From CAYNJG01 sp964397295 (GTDB taxonomy: Bacteria; Planctomycetota; Planctomycetia; Pirellulales; Pirellulaceae), in the NCBI GenBank assembly GCA_964397295.1, contig CAYNJG010000005.1:12982-76981 (forward strand): a DNA stretch of 64,000 bases, in the 5' to 3' direction. The notes under the pieces are model-generated. The model was not told the DNA's origin and ran no database searches. It saw nothing but the letters and a program-made list of their open reading frames with translations. A program made the translations under genes and the position numbers. Shown one piece after another: positions 1 through 9,110 of this stretch. Each line of letters opens with the position of its first letter. The first letter of the stretch is position 1.

Positions 1-642
1 GAAGCGTTTGATTGTGTCGATCGCTTCGTCGATCCGCTCGTTGGCATCCGGCAGATTGATAGACTGTCGAAGTTCCTGTGCGGTTACGATGGAAATCATA
101 GGAAAACCCAGCCCTCGCGTGGGCCGTGTGCCGGTGAACTTCGGCGGCGTGTCGACCGGGTTCAGATGGTGGTCGATAAATTGGCGGAAGGTCTTTTGCG
201 CAAGGTCGGCATAGTGCTGTTCGCCCGTGGCCAATGCCAACTCGCCAAACGCAATCGCGGCGAAGCTTTCGGAGAAAGCGTAACGTCGCTTGCGAATGGG
301 TTGGCCTTCGCGAGTAAGGTGAAACCACATTCGACCATCGTTCGGATCGAAGCAACGTTGTTCGAGAAACTTCGCACCGTGTCTCGCTAGGTCCAGCCAC
401 GTTGCGGCTTGTGATTCGTTCTTGGCGAATCCGGCGTTGTACAGTTCGGCCAGCAGCCACGTGAATCTGCCTTGTTGCCAAACGGTTTTGTCCGTGTCCA
501 CAATGGAACCATTGCGGTTCAACGACGTAATAAATCCGCCGTGTTCGTGATCGACACCGTGCTCGATCCAAAACGGCAACGTGTCTTGCAGCAAGCCATC
601 GCGGTAGACGGACAGCAACTCACGAACTCGTTGGTCGTTCAT
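1..642 (-). CDS. AGE-family N-acylglucosamine 2-epimerase (N-terminal part)
   Basis: The gene runs off the left edge, so only the first 214 residues are visible and the C-terminal half of the alpha/alpha barrel is missing. The start is the ATG at 642 and the frame stays open to base 1. Motifs typical of AGE/mannose isomerase enzymes are present: an early 'HGGF' stretch (here EHGGFITSLNRNG), 'WQQGRFTW', and a later 'FSESFAAIAFGEL' helix. Family members interconvert N-acetylglucosamine and N-acetylmannosamine, or mannose/cellobiose-type sugars, so the exact substrate cannot be set from this fragment. It starts 19 bases after the stop of the formyltransferase gene, so the two may share a transcript although no metabolic link is evident. 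No signal peptide is seen; a cytoplasmic enzyme is expected. Confidence 0.85.
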   Translation of the reverse strand, partial: MNDQRVRELLSVYRDGLLQDTLPFWIEHGVDHEHGGFITSLNRNGSIVDTDKTVWQQGRFTWLLAELYNAGFAKNESQAATWLDLARHGAKFLEQRCFDPNDGRMWFHLTREGQPIRKRRYAFSESFAAIAFGELALATGEQHYADLAQKTFRQFIDHHLNPVDTPPKFTGTRPTRGLGFPMISIVTAQELRQSINLPDANERIDEAIDTIKRF

Positions 643-661
643 CGTGCCTCCAACTGGGCAG

Positions 662-1585
662 TTAAGTGGCTGGATGATTTTCCGGCAGCAAGTAGATAAA
701 ACTCTTGCCCAATCGGCCGCCGTAGTTTCCGGCAGAGATGGTCAACAGGCCGGGTGAATCGACACTCGCCTTGATCGCACGCTGTGTTGCGTGGCTGATC
801 GCCTCGAGGCTGGTTCCGTTCATGATGATCTCCATGACGGAGCCAACGCCCTCGGGCAAATCCACTTTGGCTTCGGGAACATCGCGAAGTTGCGGGCAGA
901 ATTTTTCGTAAGTGCTGGCGATGGAAAAGCTGTATTTGCTTCCGGCTTTCGAGCCGCTACCGGCGATCCCACCAGGGAATGTCGAGATCACGCCCGGACA
1001 AGTTTCGATAGCCTCGACGCCTTTCATGGCTGCATCCAGTGCGCTGTCTGAATCCTTGCCAAAAAACCAAAGATTGCCGCCCATCAATCCATCGGAGTAA
1101 CCCAGTCGTCGGTCGAGTACAAATTCGCCGCCAAGCGTTGGGACCCACCACATCTTGCGTCCATAGCGTTCGATGCGTTTTTGAAAACCGTCACCGAAGT
1201 ACGAGACTTTTCGACCGATATGAAAATAGTTTTCGGAGTCGATCAAGTTAAAGCATGACGCCGTAGGGCAAGTCAAAACGTTTTGACTAATCCGAGTGAG
1301 TGCGGATTTCTCGAGTGCCTCGACGCGGTCTTTGCGAAAACGCGGCATGTGTAACTGCACGATTGCGCCGGGACGACCATCGGGCGTTTCGAAACTCTCA
1401 TCGCCACCAGGACCAACGAAGCGATCAAGTCCGGCTTCGCAGTCGCACATGATGGTGCTAGATGCATTGCCAGTTGCGGCGTTGACCGCGTGCTGGACCC
1501 AGGTTCGGTCACGAGCAGTAATCAAGAATTCGACGTAGATACTGCGAAATGCTTCGGCGTAGGTGTCGTCGACGTGAGCGGCCAT
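662..1585 (-). CDS. fhcD: Formylmethanofuran:tetrahydromethanopterin formyltransferase (FhcD/Ftr)
   Basis: This 307-residue protein matches the Ftr/FhcD family over its whole length. It begins 'DDTYAEAFRSIYVEFLITA' and contains 'TPDGRPG', 'FFGKDSDSALDAA', 'GVISTFPGGIAGSGSK', 'CPQLRD' and a C-terminal 'ISAGNYGGRLGK', all family hallmarks. The enzyme moves a formyl group between methanofuran (or a bacterial analogue) and tetrahydromethanopterin; in bacteria it works with FhcABC in formaldehyde oxidation to formate. I chose the ATG at 1585 because the family N-terminus begins there and a GAGG Shine-Dalgarno lies upstream; a longer open frame reaches 1714 but would overlap the preceding gene. The upstream cyclo-ligase-like gene ends two bases before it, so translation is probably coupled. 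The other fhc subunits are not in this window. Confidence 0.93.
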   Translation of the reverse strand: MAAHVDDTYAEAFRSIYVEFLITARDRTWVQHAVNAATGNASSTIMCDCEAGLDRFVGPGGDESFETPDGRPGAIVQLHMPRFRKDRVEALEKSALTRISQNVLTCPTASCFNLIDSENYFHIGRKVSYFGDGFQKRIERYGRKMWWVPTLGGEFVLDRRLGYSDGLMGGNLWFFGKDSDSALDAAMKGVEAIETCPGVISTFPGGIAGSGSKAGSKYSFSIASTYEKFCPQLRDVPEAKVDLPEGVGSVMEIIMNGTSLEAISHATQRAIKASVDSPGLLTISAGNYGGRLGKSFIYLLPENHPAT

Positions 1586-1587
1586 CG

Positions 1588-2214
1588 TTAGCCTCGACCC
1601 TTTCCTGTGTATTGGTCGGACTCGGTAACCACAAAATCCATATAGATGTCGTGCGGACCAACGATGATTTTTTCGAAGAGTTGGCTTTCGTAACAGGGTG
1701 CAACCAGTGGGCAATCGGGTCGAACTTTGTCGAGAAGGCGATCGTAATAGCCTTGTCCGTTGCCCATGCGTGCCCCATCGCGCGAGAAGCCAACACCTGG
1801 CACCATAACGAAGTCCAGTTCTTCGGCTGTTAACTCTTTTGCCGGATCACCCCATTGATCGCGAGGTGGTTCGAGGATCTTCCATTTGCCGACGACCATC
1901 TCATCCATGCTTTCGAGCCACCAGAGGCCCAGCTTGTTGTCGCCCTTTTCATCTTCGGTGCAATATGGAACCACGATCCGTTTGCCGCTGGCGATGGCAT
2001 CCGCCAAAGCCCATTGTGTTCGCAACTCCGAACGGCAATCGATGTACCACATCACTGTCTGTGCTTGCTGGTACTGTTCCATTTTCAGCAGTCGCTCGAT
2101 GGCCAACTTGCTGATCTCGTCTTTGTTTTCTTGAGCGTTTCGAGCGTCGTAAGCTTGTCGCCGCATGGCTTGCTTACGTTCGATGATCGCATCCAGATCC
2201 AGATTGTCAGACAT
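1588..2214 (-). CDS. 5-formyltetrahydrofolate cyclo-ligase family protein
   Basis: The 208-residue product has the cyclo-ligase (MTHFS) fold signature: an N-terminal arginine/lysine-rich helix (ERKQAMRRQAYDARNAQ), 'MWYIDCRSELRT', a central 'RIVVPYC', and the C-terminal phosphate loop 'ARMGNGQGYYDRLL' in place of the usual LGxGxGYYDR. The known reaction is ATP-dependent conversion of 5-formyl-THF to 5,10-methenyl-THF. It sits directly upstream of fhcD with a two-base gap, so an operon is nearly certain. Because the partner acts on tetrahydromethanopterin, this paralogue could serve that pterin rather than folate; that is inference. A 117-base gap separates it from the downstream end of nhaD. 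Cytoplasmic, start ATG at 2214. Confidence 0.85.
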   Translation of the reverse strand: MSDNLDLDAIIERKQAMRRQAYDARNAQENKDEISKLAIERLLKMEQYQQAQTVMWYIDCRSELRTQWALADAIASGKRIVVPYCTEDEKGDNKLGLWWLESMDEMVVGKWKILEPPRDQWGDPAKELTAEELDFVMVPGVGFSRDGARMGNGQGYYDRLLDKVRPDCPLVAPCYESQLFEKIIVGPHDIYMDFVVTESDQYTGKGRG

Positions 2215-2331
2215 GTTTGGTGATGGGGTGAGAGTAGAGGAAGGAACTTCGCAGCCTATCTAGAATGTAGCCTGAATACCTTTGGTAACCAGGGGAGGAA
2301 GCGTGCGCTTGGACGATTCAACTAGGCGGAA

Positions 2332-3846
2332 TCAGCGCAAGAATATCAACACGTAGAGTGCGGCGAGAATCAGCTGCATGATCGCGAAAGGGAATGCGAT
2401 TTTGACGAAAGCCGCGAAAGACAGTGGCAATTTATGTCGGTGGATGATTGTCACCGCGACCAACGTCGACGCGGATCCGATGGGCGTGATGTTTCCGCCC
2501 AGGTTTGCGCCGAAGATCACCGACCACCAGAGTGGTGATTCGGGCGCTGTACCAAGGCTGCCGAGAATCTTTGCCAGCATGGCCGCAAGAGGGATGTTGT
2601 CGGTAACGGAGCTAAATACGGCCGAAGCAATCAAGATCAATCCCGGACCAAGTGCGCCGGGCAAGGCGATCACCTTCGCCAGTCCAACACCGATTGTGTC
2701 GAGTACTGCAGCATGCTCCATCACGTTGATGACGACGAACAGGGCCATGAAAAAACCAAGCAAGTCCCAGTCCAGCGCCTTGTAAAGCTGATCTGCCGAC
2801 GCCTTGAATCGTAACAACATGATTCCCGCGAAAGCCATCGCCACGAATCCCATGCCCAGATCACTGATGTATGGCAGCACGCTTGTCGTCGCAATGGTGG
2901 CGATGAACAGTCCAAGCATGACGGCGCCAAACCAGAAAAATGACGCGCTCTCGATGCCGTCGTTCTCGTCAAAGCCCGAGACTAATTCGGCGGCTTCTGA
3001 GCGTTCTTCGTCGCTTGCCAGTCGTTTGATCCCAAATACTTTTGCACCGTAGAAGATTGTCGCGATCGTCGCGACGACAACGTAAGGCGCGGCCACAACG
3101 AAGAATCTTCCGAAGCTGATGTTCGCTTCGGTACCGACGATGATGTTGGGCACGGAACTGATCAGTGTCAGAAGGCCACCAATGTTGGTGAGTAGACCTT
3201 CGACCAGCAGAAATCCTAGCAGCAAGTTGGATCGGTTGAGTCGATCAAGCGAAACGGCGGTTAGCGAGCCGACGATAATCATCGCTGTTACGTTGTTGAG
3301 AACGGCGGAGAATACAACCGTCATGATGCCGTAAGCTGCAAGCAACATCCACGGATCGCCTGCTGATGCTTTTGTGACTTTGATCGCTATCCAAGTGAAG
3401 AGACCGGACTTGCTTGTCACGTCGACAAACAGACTTGATCCCAGGATAATAGCGATGACACCCCAGTCGATCGCGGGGATGTAAACTGGCATTTTGATCG
3501 AATGGCCGCCAGCATGAAGTTCTTCTTTGTGCGCGCCAGCTCCATTTTCGCCTTCATCGTGTGTGTCGTGAGCGCTGGCGTCTGTTTCGCCATGCTGGTC
3601 ATGAACGTCGATCAGTTCAGAATCGACGAGATGGCTACCAACGACGACTTCTTGAAACGGCAAGATGCCAAAGACCGACCCGAGCAGCAAGCTGATGATG
3701 GCAAACGTGCCTGCGATCACCGATTTCTTCGCGTGCAGCTTTTCTTCGAATGCCAGGCATGAGACTAGCCCAACCAAGACTATGGCAAACAGCAACGTTA
3801 CGCCGCGAGGCACCTCAGCGACATTCGCTAACACAATGCCTATCAT
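2332..3846 (-). CDS. nhaD: NhaD-type sodium/proton antiporter
   Basis: A 504-residue polytopic membrane protein of the NhaD/ArsB ion-transporter superfamily. After a first hydrophobic segment (LLFAIVLVGLVSCLAF) it carries 'EEKLHAKKS', 'LNNVTAMIIVGSLTA', 'NIGGLLTLISSVPNIIVGT', 'SSVTDNIPLAAML' and 'GANLGGNITPIGSASTLVAV', the paired half-site motifs of NhaD. It would exchange Na+ or Li+ for H+ across the inner membrane, which fits a marine bacterium. Roughly residues 72-120, between the first membrane segments, form an unusual histidine- and acid-rich loop with about eight histidines. The ATG at 3846 is the only sensible start. The 188 bases upstream separate it from the protease gene and presumably hold its promoter. 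Confidence 0.9.
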   Translation of the reverse strand: MIGIVLANVAEVPRGVTLLFAIVLVGLVSCLAFEEKLHAKKSVIAGTFAIISLLLGSVFGILPFQEVVVGSHLVDSELIDVHDQHGETDASAHDTHDEGENGAGAHKEELHAGGHSIKMPVYIPAIDWGVIAIILGSSLFVDVTSKSGLFTWIAIKVTKASAGDPWMLLAAYGIMTVVFSAVLNNVTAMIIVGSLTAVSLDRLNRSNLLLGFLLVEGLLTNIGGLLTLISSVPNIIVGTEANISFGRFFVVAAPYVVVATIATIFYGAKVFGIKRLASDEERSEAAELVSGFDENDGIESASFFWFGAVMLGLFIATIATTSVLPYISDLGMGFVAMAFAGIMLLRFKASADQLYKALDWDLLGFFMALFVVINVMEHAAVLDTIGVGLAKVIALPGALGPGLILIASAVFSSVTDNIPLAAMLAKILGSLGTAPESPLWWSVIFGANLGGNITPIGSASTLVAVTIIHRHKLPLSFAAFVKIAFPFAIMQLILAALYVLIFLR

Positions 3847-4034
3847 CGTCGATCCTTCGATTTTGATTCGTCCGTAAATTGATGTAGCGTGGCTGGAAGT
3901 AGACTAAATTATGGGGTGAGCACAGCCCAAACCATCCGCGACGCAGAACATAGCACTTCCTGTGCAGACTTGCCATGAGGATTCGGCGGCCAATTGTCTA
4001 AGTCGGGCAGTATACGAAGTCTTGCGAATCGACC

Positions 4035-5414
4035 CTACCGCGAATTTCGCGTACGAACCGCAATAAAAATGAGCACCAGGGCCATGAAATAGGCTCGTCC
4101 AGATGCTGGCTCGGGGACTGTGGCTGCCGCAGCTGATGAAGAAGCGGACGGCGACGCAGCGCCGAAGGCACCAGATAAGACCAGAAAGTCGCTGAACTGA
4201 ATTTGTCCGTCTAAGTCTAAATCGCCGTCTCGATAGCTGCCTTCGGTGCTGAAGTTGTTCGTCAGCGTGAGAAAATCATAGAATCCAACTTCGCCGTCGA
4301 GGTTCAAGTCGCCGATGGGAACATCGAGTTCTTCGAGTACAAAATCCAGGCTCGTTAGCGAGCCGACCCATGTGGTGCACTCAAGGTCGGCCGCGTCGAC
4401 TACACCGTTGAGGCTACAGTCCCGTGTGTCTTCAACAACGTATAAACTTCGTCCTTGAGCCGCACCGACCGGGCGTGATCGCTCGGGTTGGAATTCGAAA
4501 CTGGGATCATCGAATTGAATTTCGGCATAGATAAGATTGCGTTCCGTCGGAAGATACGTATCGACGTTAGCCCAACGATCGGCGTCGAACCCGTCTTCGC
4601 CGGGGGTTCCGTCGTAGCCCAGGTACGAGTGGATTCCGAATAGCTCGAGTTCACCGCGACTATTCACGATGAAGGTAGGTCCACCCGAGTCGCCATTCGC
4701 GAACACCAATTCATCTGGTTCTCGATCGGGATTAGCTTGCTGTGGCTCGTTGACAAGATCGCCTCCCTCTGCATCGATCACGTAGACTGCATGATCCCCA
4801 GTGCCCCGGAAAAATGAATCGGTGTGTAAGTATGAAACTCTATTCCGACCAATACGCACGTCCGTCGAGCGTGCGCCGGGCCTGCGGTCAGATTTGCCGA
4901 CCATGTACACGTCTTGGTCGATATAATCACCTGGCTCGGCAATCGGGTAGTAGGTTATGGCCGATGTATCGCAGGATTCGCTCGAGATTGCGCCCAGCCA
5001 AACATCTGTTTCACCTACCCGTCTTCCTACATCTGGATCGATGGTGCACGTGATCGTTGGGCTGTCGAGTTCGTTGCCTGCGTACAAGACGACTTCGCCT
5101 TCGTCCGCGATTCCATGGTTCGAAGTTAGGAAGTGCGTTGGGCTGATCATCGTTACCCAACGACCCGCACCAGACTCGCCACGCCCAACTCCGGAAAAGT
5201 CGAGCTCGAAACCGAACGGACTGGCCGCTATGAACTGCGTGTTCATGCGATCGGCAACGAAGCGATCGTGTCTATTCACATCGTAGTTGTCGATGTACGA
5301 CTGCGCGACCGTGGATTGCGCGTGGCATAGCATGGTAAGGCAAACCACGACCGTGCAACAAAGCCGGGTTGCACGGCTTGTAGAGCATGAGCGAAAAATT
5401 GACACGCTATTCAA
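4035..5414 (-). CDS. Secreted trypsin-like serine protease with dockerin-like repeats and PEP-CTERM anchor
   Basis: The 459-residue product has a signal peptide (TRLCCTVVVCLTMLCHA, cleavage near AQS). The catalytic domain shows a histidine in 'FLTSNHG' and the nucleophile loop 'NGDSGGPTF'; the likely aspartate is in 'ETDVWLG'. Two EF-hand-like repeats follow (DLNLDGEVGFYDF and DLDLDGQIQFSDF), of the kind planctomycetes use in dockerin-type modules, then a PEP-CTERM sorting tail: 'VPEPASG', a hydrophobic stretch and a final RTRNSR. It is probably exported, cut and anchored by an exosortase-type system that is not in this window. The start appears to be TTG at 5414, overlapping the hydrolase stop as TTGA, with AAGGCGG eight bases upstream; a GTG at 5405 is the alternative. 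Confidence 0.82.
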   Translation of the reverse strand: MNSVSIFRSCSTSRATRLCCTVVVCLTMLCHAQSTVAQSYIDNYDVNRHDRFVADRMNTQFIAASPFGFELDFSGVGRGESGAGRWVTMISPTHFLTSNHGIADEGEVVLYAGNELDSPTITCTIDPDVGRRVGETDVWLGAISSESCDTSAITYYPIAEPGDYIDQDVYMVGKSDRRPGARSTDVRIGRNRVSYLHTDSFFRGTGDHAVYVIDAEGGDLVNEPQQANPDREPDELVFANGDSGGPTFIVNSRGELELFGIHSYLGYDGTPGEDGFDADRWANVDTYLPTERNLIYAEIQFDDPSFEFQPERSRPVGAAQGRSLYVVEDTRDCSLNGVVDAADLECTTWVGSLTSLDFVLEELDVPIGDLNLDGEVGFYDFLTLTNNFSTEGSYRDGDLDLDGQIQFSDFLVLSGAFGAASPSASSSAAAATVPEPASGRAYFMALVLIFIAVRTRNSR

Positions 5415-6313
5415 GACGCCGCCTTTATCATTTTTACGTACTGTTGAATCGCCGCTGGCAAGGCAGAGTTATGAGTGCCTGGGTGCCGTACGATTTTTAG
5501 TTTCGGGTTGCGAAGCGTCTCGAGTTCTTGCTCGGCTTCTTTGACGCCCTGGAATAGCCCTGCATCCTCATCACCAACGAAGGCAACATGAGGGCGCTGC
5601 ATCCAGCGAATATTTCCTGCTAGGATTCTCATGTTGCGTTCTTCGGGATTCTTTAGATCGAACGGAACTTTGTCTTTGATCAAATCGAAAAGGTTTGAGC
5701 CGTAGAGTCCGCCAGAGCTGCCGCCATTTCGAACGGGAATGTTTTCGTGTAGTGATAACATCGTCGATATTACGCCGCCAGCGCTGTGACCAAAAGTGTG
5801 AATTCGTTGCTTGTCTACGAAATCTTGTCTCGCAAGCCAACGAATTGCGTTCATACCGTCTTCAACTTCACCAAAGAACATTTCGTGGTGTCCGGCGTTA
5901 CCGTTTTCACCTCGCAAGGTTGGCATCAACACGACGTATCCTTCGTCGACAAACGGCTTCGTCTTCCTGAAGTCGTAGTCGTGCAACGCAAAATTACCGT
6001 GAAAATAAACCACGGCGGTAAATGGTGCTTGCTTGCGATCTTTTGGAATGTGTAACCATGCCTTGAGTTCAAGGCCGTTTGTCGAAGGATAAGTAACAGG
6101 AAACCAGCCATTGGGAGTTTCGAAACTCTTGGGTTTCGTCGGTGCCGCCGCTTTTTTGGTGAGACGAGTGTGAAAACTAGCTCGACGTTTCAAATAGGGC
6201 ACTGAGTTACGAAGGGTCTGTTGCGGATCGAAGTCCTGCGCGACTGCTTGTTCGCCAACAACCAATATCGAAAAAATCGTCAATGGAATGGCGATTCGAA
6301 CGAGACAATGCAT
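5411..6313 (-). CDS. Secreted alpha/beta hydrolase
   Basis: About 300 residues with a signal peptide (CLVRIAIPLTIFSILVVGEQAVAQ) and a dienelactone hydrolase/prolyl-oligopeptidase-like fold. Visible elements are 'VVYFHGNF' (oxyanion region), 'LPTLRGENG', the nucleophile elbow 'FGHSAGGVIS' (serine), 'VAFVGDEDAGLF' with a probable acid, and 'HPGTHNSALPAAIQ' with the catalytic histidine. The substrate is unknown; an ester or peptide outside the cytoplasm is likely. The ATG at 6313 is preferred over a TTG at 6328 because it sits right before the signal peptide and has GGAG upstream. Its stop overlaps the start of the serine protease gene by four bases, so the two secreted enzymes are co-translated. 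Divergent from the HTTM gene. Confidence 0.8.
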   Translation of the reverse strand: MHCLVRIAIPLTIFSILVVGEQAVAQDFDPQQTLRNSVPYLKRRASFHTRLTKKAAAPTKPKSFETPNGWFPVTYPSTNGLELKAWLHIPKDRKQAPFTAVVYFHGNFALHDYDFRKTKPFVDEGYVVLMPTLRGENGNAGHHEMFFGEVEDGMNAIRWLARQDFVDKQRIHTFGHSAGGVISTMLSLHENIPVRNGGSSGGLYGSNLFDLIKDKVPFDLKNPEERNMRILAGNIRWMQRPHVAFVGDEDAGLFQGVKEAEQELETLRNPKLKIVRHPGTHNSALPAAIQQYVKMIKAAS

Positions 6314-6437
6314 CAACTTAAACTCCAAGCTGGCGAGGCCGTTTCCCTGCCCTCTATTCTAATCATTATCCGCCTAAAGGGAGGAAAAGCAACGTTCCGG
6401 TAAAACGTGCTAGACTTTTGCGTTAATCACGCGTTCG

Positions 6438-8006
6438 ATGGCATACAAACCGATAGACCAAAAGCAAATGATTGCGACGAAAGCCCGCGACATCTCATTA
6501 CAGGACAACGCGATGCCTTGGCCATGGTTGCGCAGAGTGTTCGGCATTGACCTACGAACATTGGCTGTGTTTCGCATGGCTTTAGCGCTCGTTCTTTGCG
6601 GGGATTTGCTAGAGCGACTGAAGAATGTCCGTGTTTACTACACGGAGCAAGGTCTGATACCCAAGGCGGCGATCGACCAGGTGTTTGGCAATTCTGTAAA
6701 ATGGACAAGCCTGCATTATCACACAGGAGATAGTGTTTGGCTTCAGAGCTTAGTCGTTGGCCTCGGAGTTGTCGTGGCAGTGGCTCTTTTTTGCGGCTAT
6801 CGGACGAGGTTGGTGACGCTCGTTTCATGGTTGCTGATTATCAGCCTAAACCGCCGGACTCCGTCATTCTGCACAGGCGGTGACGACGTGATGCGATTGC
6901 TTCTGTTATGGAGCATTTTCTTGCCGTTGGGTTCAAGGTGGTCGCTCGATGCACGTCGCCTCAGGCAAGATGAAGAGACAAACGCGTCGGTAGCAGCGAA
7001 TCGATTTTTCTCTGCGGGAACTTGCGCCATCTTGTTGCAGGTATGTTTCATCTACGTCTTTACCGCCATTATCAAATTTGGTGGTTCCCAGTGGTTGGAC
7101 GGAACCGCACTGAAGACCGCGCTGCAATTCGAAGTTCATGTGCGACCGCTCGGCGTTTGGCTAAGCGAACAGAATCTGACTCTCTTGAAGTCACTCACAT
7201 TCGCGACGCTATTTGTAGAGTTCAGTATGCCATTCGTGGCGTTCTCGCCTTACTTTCATGCCTACGCCCGGTGGCTCGCGATCCTTGCAATGTGGTCTCT
7301 GCACTTTGGGATCTTTGTTTTCATGACGATCGGAATATTTCCTTTTGTTTGTATGGCCTGCTGGGTGTTGTTCATTCCGTCAGAAACATGGGACTGGCTG
7401 CGGTCGAAAAAAGGGGAGGTGAATCTCCAGCCGGTGAAGAAGACGTTCGAACAGTCCTTCGTGGTAACGGTCTTGGTTAGCGGGATGTTGCTGTTTGTGA
7501 CGATCTACAACATTCTCGGTATTGAGCAACTAAACAACCGAGGCATCCGTATTCCTGGTGCGATGAAAAAAGTTGCCAACGTGACTCGGTTGCATCAGAA
7601 GTGGAAAATGTACGCACCGACTCCTGGAACCGTCGATTGTTGGTTTGTGATGCCAGCAGTTTTGAAGGATGGAACTTCTGTCGATGTGTTTAGACAGCAG
7701 CCGCTCACATACGAAAAGCCGGATGTGGTTTCAGAGTCGTTTCCCACATCGCGGATAAAGAAACTAATGCTTGCCCAATGCCGTCATGTGAACTCAGCAG
7801 TTTGGCTTTGGCTGCCGAAGCACTATGCGGAACAATGGAATCGAGAGCATCCAGAGAATCCGGCGGTCCGCGTACAGTCAGTTTATGTTGGCGAGCGCAC
7901 TCACAACGACGAACCTTACCTAGTGCCGTATGTGGAATACGACCTGCGAAGTGGCGAAGCAAGAAAACTAAATCAAACCAGGCTCATTCAAACGATCCGG
8001 AATTAG
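6438..8006 (+). CDS. HTTM-domain membrane protein (vitamin K gamma-carboxylase-like)
   Basis: A 522-residue polytopic protein whose N-terminal two thirds match the HTTM domain, shared with vitamin K-dependent gamma-glutamyl carboxylase. It opens with 'IDLRTLAVFRMALALVLCGDLLERL', then 'VYYTEQGLIP', and contains several hydrophobic helices, with 'LNRRTPSFCTGGDDVMRLLLLWSIFLPLG' and 'FIYVFTAIIKFGGSQWLDGTAL' typical of the family. The C-terminal part (from about residue 350) is more soluble, with 'QKWKMYAPTPGTVDCWFVMPA', and may be extracytoplasmic. Whether bacterial members carboxylate anything is unknown. It stands alone: divergent from the hydrolase and convergent with the LRR/discoidin gene. 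No strong ribosome site precedes the ATG at 6438; an ATG near 6513 is an alternative start. Confidence 0.8.
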   Translation: MAYKPIDQKQMIATKARDISLQDNAMPWPWLRRVFGIDLRTLAVFRMALALVLCGDLLERLKNVRVYYTEQGLIPKAAIDQVFGNSVKWTSLHYHTGDSVWLQSLVVGLGVVVAVALFCGYRTRLVTLVSWLLIISLNRRTPSFCTGGDDVMRLLLLWSIFLPLGSRWSLDARRLRQDEETNASVAANRFFSAGTCAILLQVCFIYVFTAIIKFGGSQWLDGTALKTALQFEVHVRPLGVWLSEQNLTLLKSLTFATLFVEFSMPFVAFSPYFHAYARWLAILAMWSLHFGIFVFMTIGIFPFVCMACWVLFIPSETWDWLRSKKGEVNLQPVKKTFEQSFVVTVLVSGMLLFVTIYNILGIEQLNNRGIRIPGAMKKVANVTRLHQKWKMYAPTPGTVDCWFVMPAVLKDGTSVDVFRQQPLTYEKPDVVSESFPTSRIKKLMLAQCRHVNSAVWLWLPKHYAEQWNREHPENPAVRVQSVYVGERTHNDEPYLVPYVEYDLRSGEARKLNQTRLIQTIRN

Positions 8007-8040
8007 CGAAGCTCGAGTTCGTCGTTCGCCTATCCGTTAC

Positions 8041-9009
8041 TTACTTAGGTTCTGGGAATTCTGAAACGCTGCCGTCTTTAGCGTCGGAAACTTTCTTCGT
8101 TGCTACGACGTTAAGGCCTGCGTCCAAAACTTCGACTACAGCGTCTTTCAGGCGATCACCGCAGCAATCGCCACGATTGTGGATTTTGATAATCGCGATT
8201 TCTTTTGGCTCACCGAGGTCCACCACGAACCATGGGTTCTTTTGCTCTTCCGTATGACTGACCGAACCTTTTGTGAAATCCTGTTCAGCGTTGCCGTCAA
8301 TCGCTTTCTTGGCTTCGCCGCCCGTGTAGGTCGATGACTGTCGTGCTGTTGCGGACTTTTGAAATTCGGTTCCATCCACACCCAGGACTTGAAGCTCTGC
8401 GAGCTGAAGGATTCGCTTATCGCCTTCCAGTCTTACGCGGACGTATTGTCCAGTTGTCATCACTGGTGGTGGGGGCGGCTTGAGCTCAGCACCGGTGTTT
8501 ATATCCGCTTTCGCGAGTGCATCCTTTAGCTTTGCAGCTCCCTCTTTCGTCGCTTTCGACTCCCAAAGGAAGAGCTTTTGCAGTTTGGTGAGTGGCTTCA
8601 GGTGATCGAGCCCAGCATCGCTGACTTGGGTGCCGTACAGATTAAGGTATTCGAGTTCACTGAGGCCTTTGATGTGGGCCAGTCCTTCGTCACCGATTTG
8701 TGTTTTCTCGAGATGAAGACGCTTGAGTGATTTCATGTCGGCGATGTGTTTGAGCCCTGCGTCGCTGATTTTGGTGTTGGCCAGGTTGAGCCAAATCAGG
8801 TTTTTTATTTCTCTCAGGTGCACCAACCCTTCGTCGGTGAGTTCTTTTCCAGAAAGATGAAACGCGGCTTCTTTGTCATCAGCGTCTTGAGCAATCTGCC
8901 GAACAACCCCACCCAGTTTTTCAATTTCTGCGATCGCTGAAGCTTCGTCAGCACGAGAGAATTGACTTACACAAAGAAAGAGTGACAAAGCGAGCGTCAA
9001 ATATCGCAT
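8041..9009 (-). CDS. Secreted leucine-rich-repeat protein with C-terminal discoidin (F5/8 type C) domain
   Basis: A 322-residue product with a signal peptide (YLTLALSLFLCVSQFSRA). Residues about 50-165 form five or so ~24-residue leucine-rich repeats of the 'LTDEGLVHL / ISDAGLKHI / IGDEGLAHI / VSDAGLDHL' type common in planctomycetes. The C-terminal third resembles a discoidin/F5/8C module: 'ARQSSTYTGGEAKKAIDGN', 'NPWFVVDLGEPKEIAIIKIHNR'. Such domains bind carbohydrates or other extracellular ligands, so a surface binding protein is plausible. The ATG at 9009 was chosen over an in-frame start at 9108 because it immediately precedes the signal peptide and has GGAG about 11 bases upstream. It follows the large metalloprotease gene on the same strand, with a hairpin in between. 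Confidence 0.82.
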   Translation of the reverse strand: MRYLTLALSLFLCVSQFSRADEASAIAEIEKLGGVVRQIAQDADDKEAAFHLSGKELTDEGLVHLREIKNLIWLNLANTKISDAGLKHIADMKSLKRLHLEKTQIGDEGLAHIKGLSELEYLNLYGTQVSDAGLDHLKPLTKLQKLFLWESKATKEGAAKLKDALAKADINTGAELKPPPPPVMTTGQYVRVRLEGDKRILQLAELQVLGVDGTEFQKSATARQSSTYTGGEAKKAIDGNAEQDFTKGSVSHTEEQKNPWFVVDLGEPKEIAIIKIHNRGDCCGDRLKDAVVEVLDAGLNVVATKKVSDAKDGSVSEFPEPK

Positions 9010-9110
9010 GATGATGAGTCTCCGTGGCGGGGCGCGTGAGGGAGAACGAGGCGCGTTGCACGCCTCGAATCTTTGACTGAATTCTAATTGCTGCGCCACA
9101 AGACTCAATA

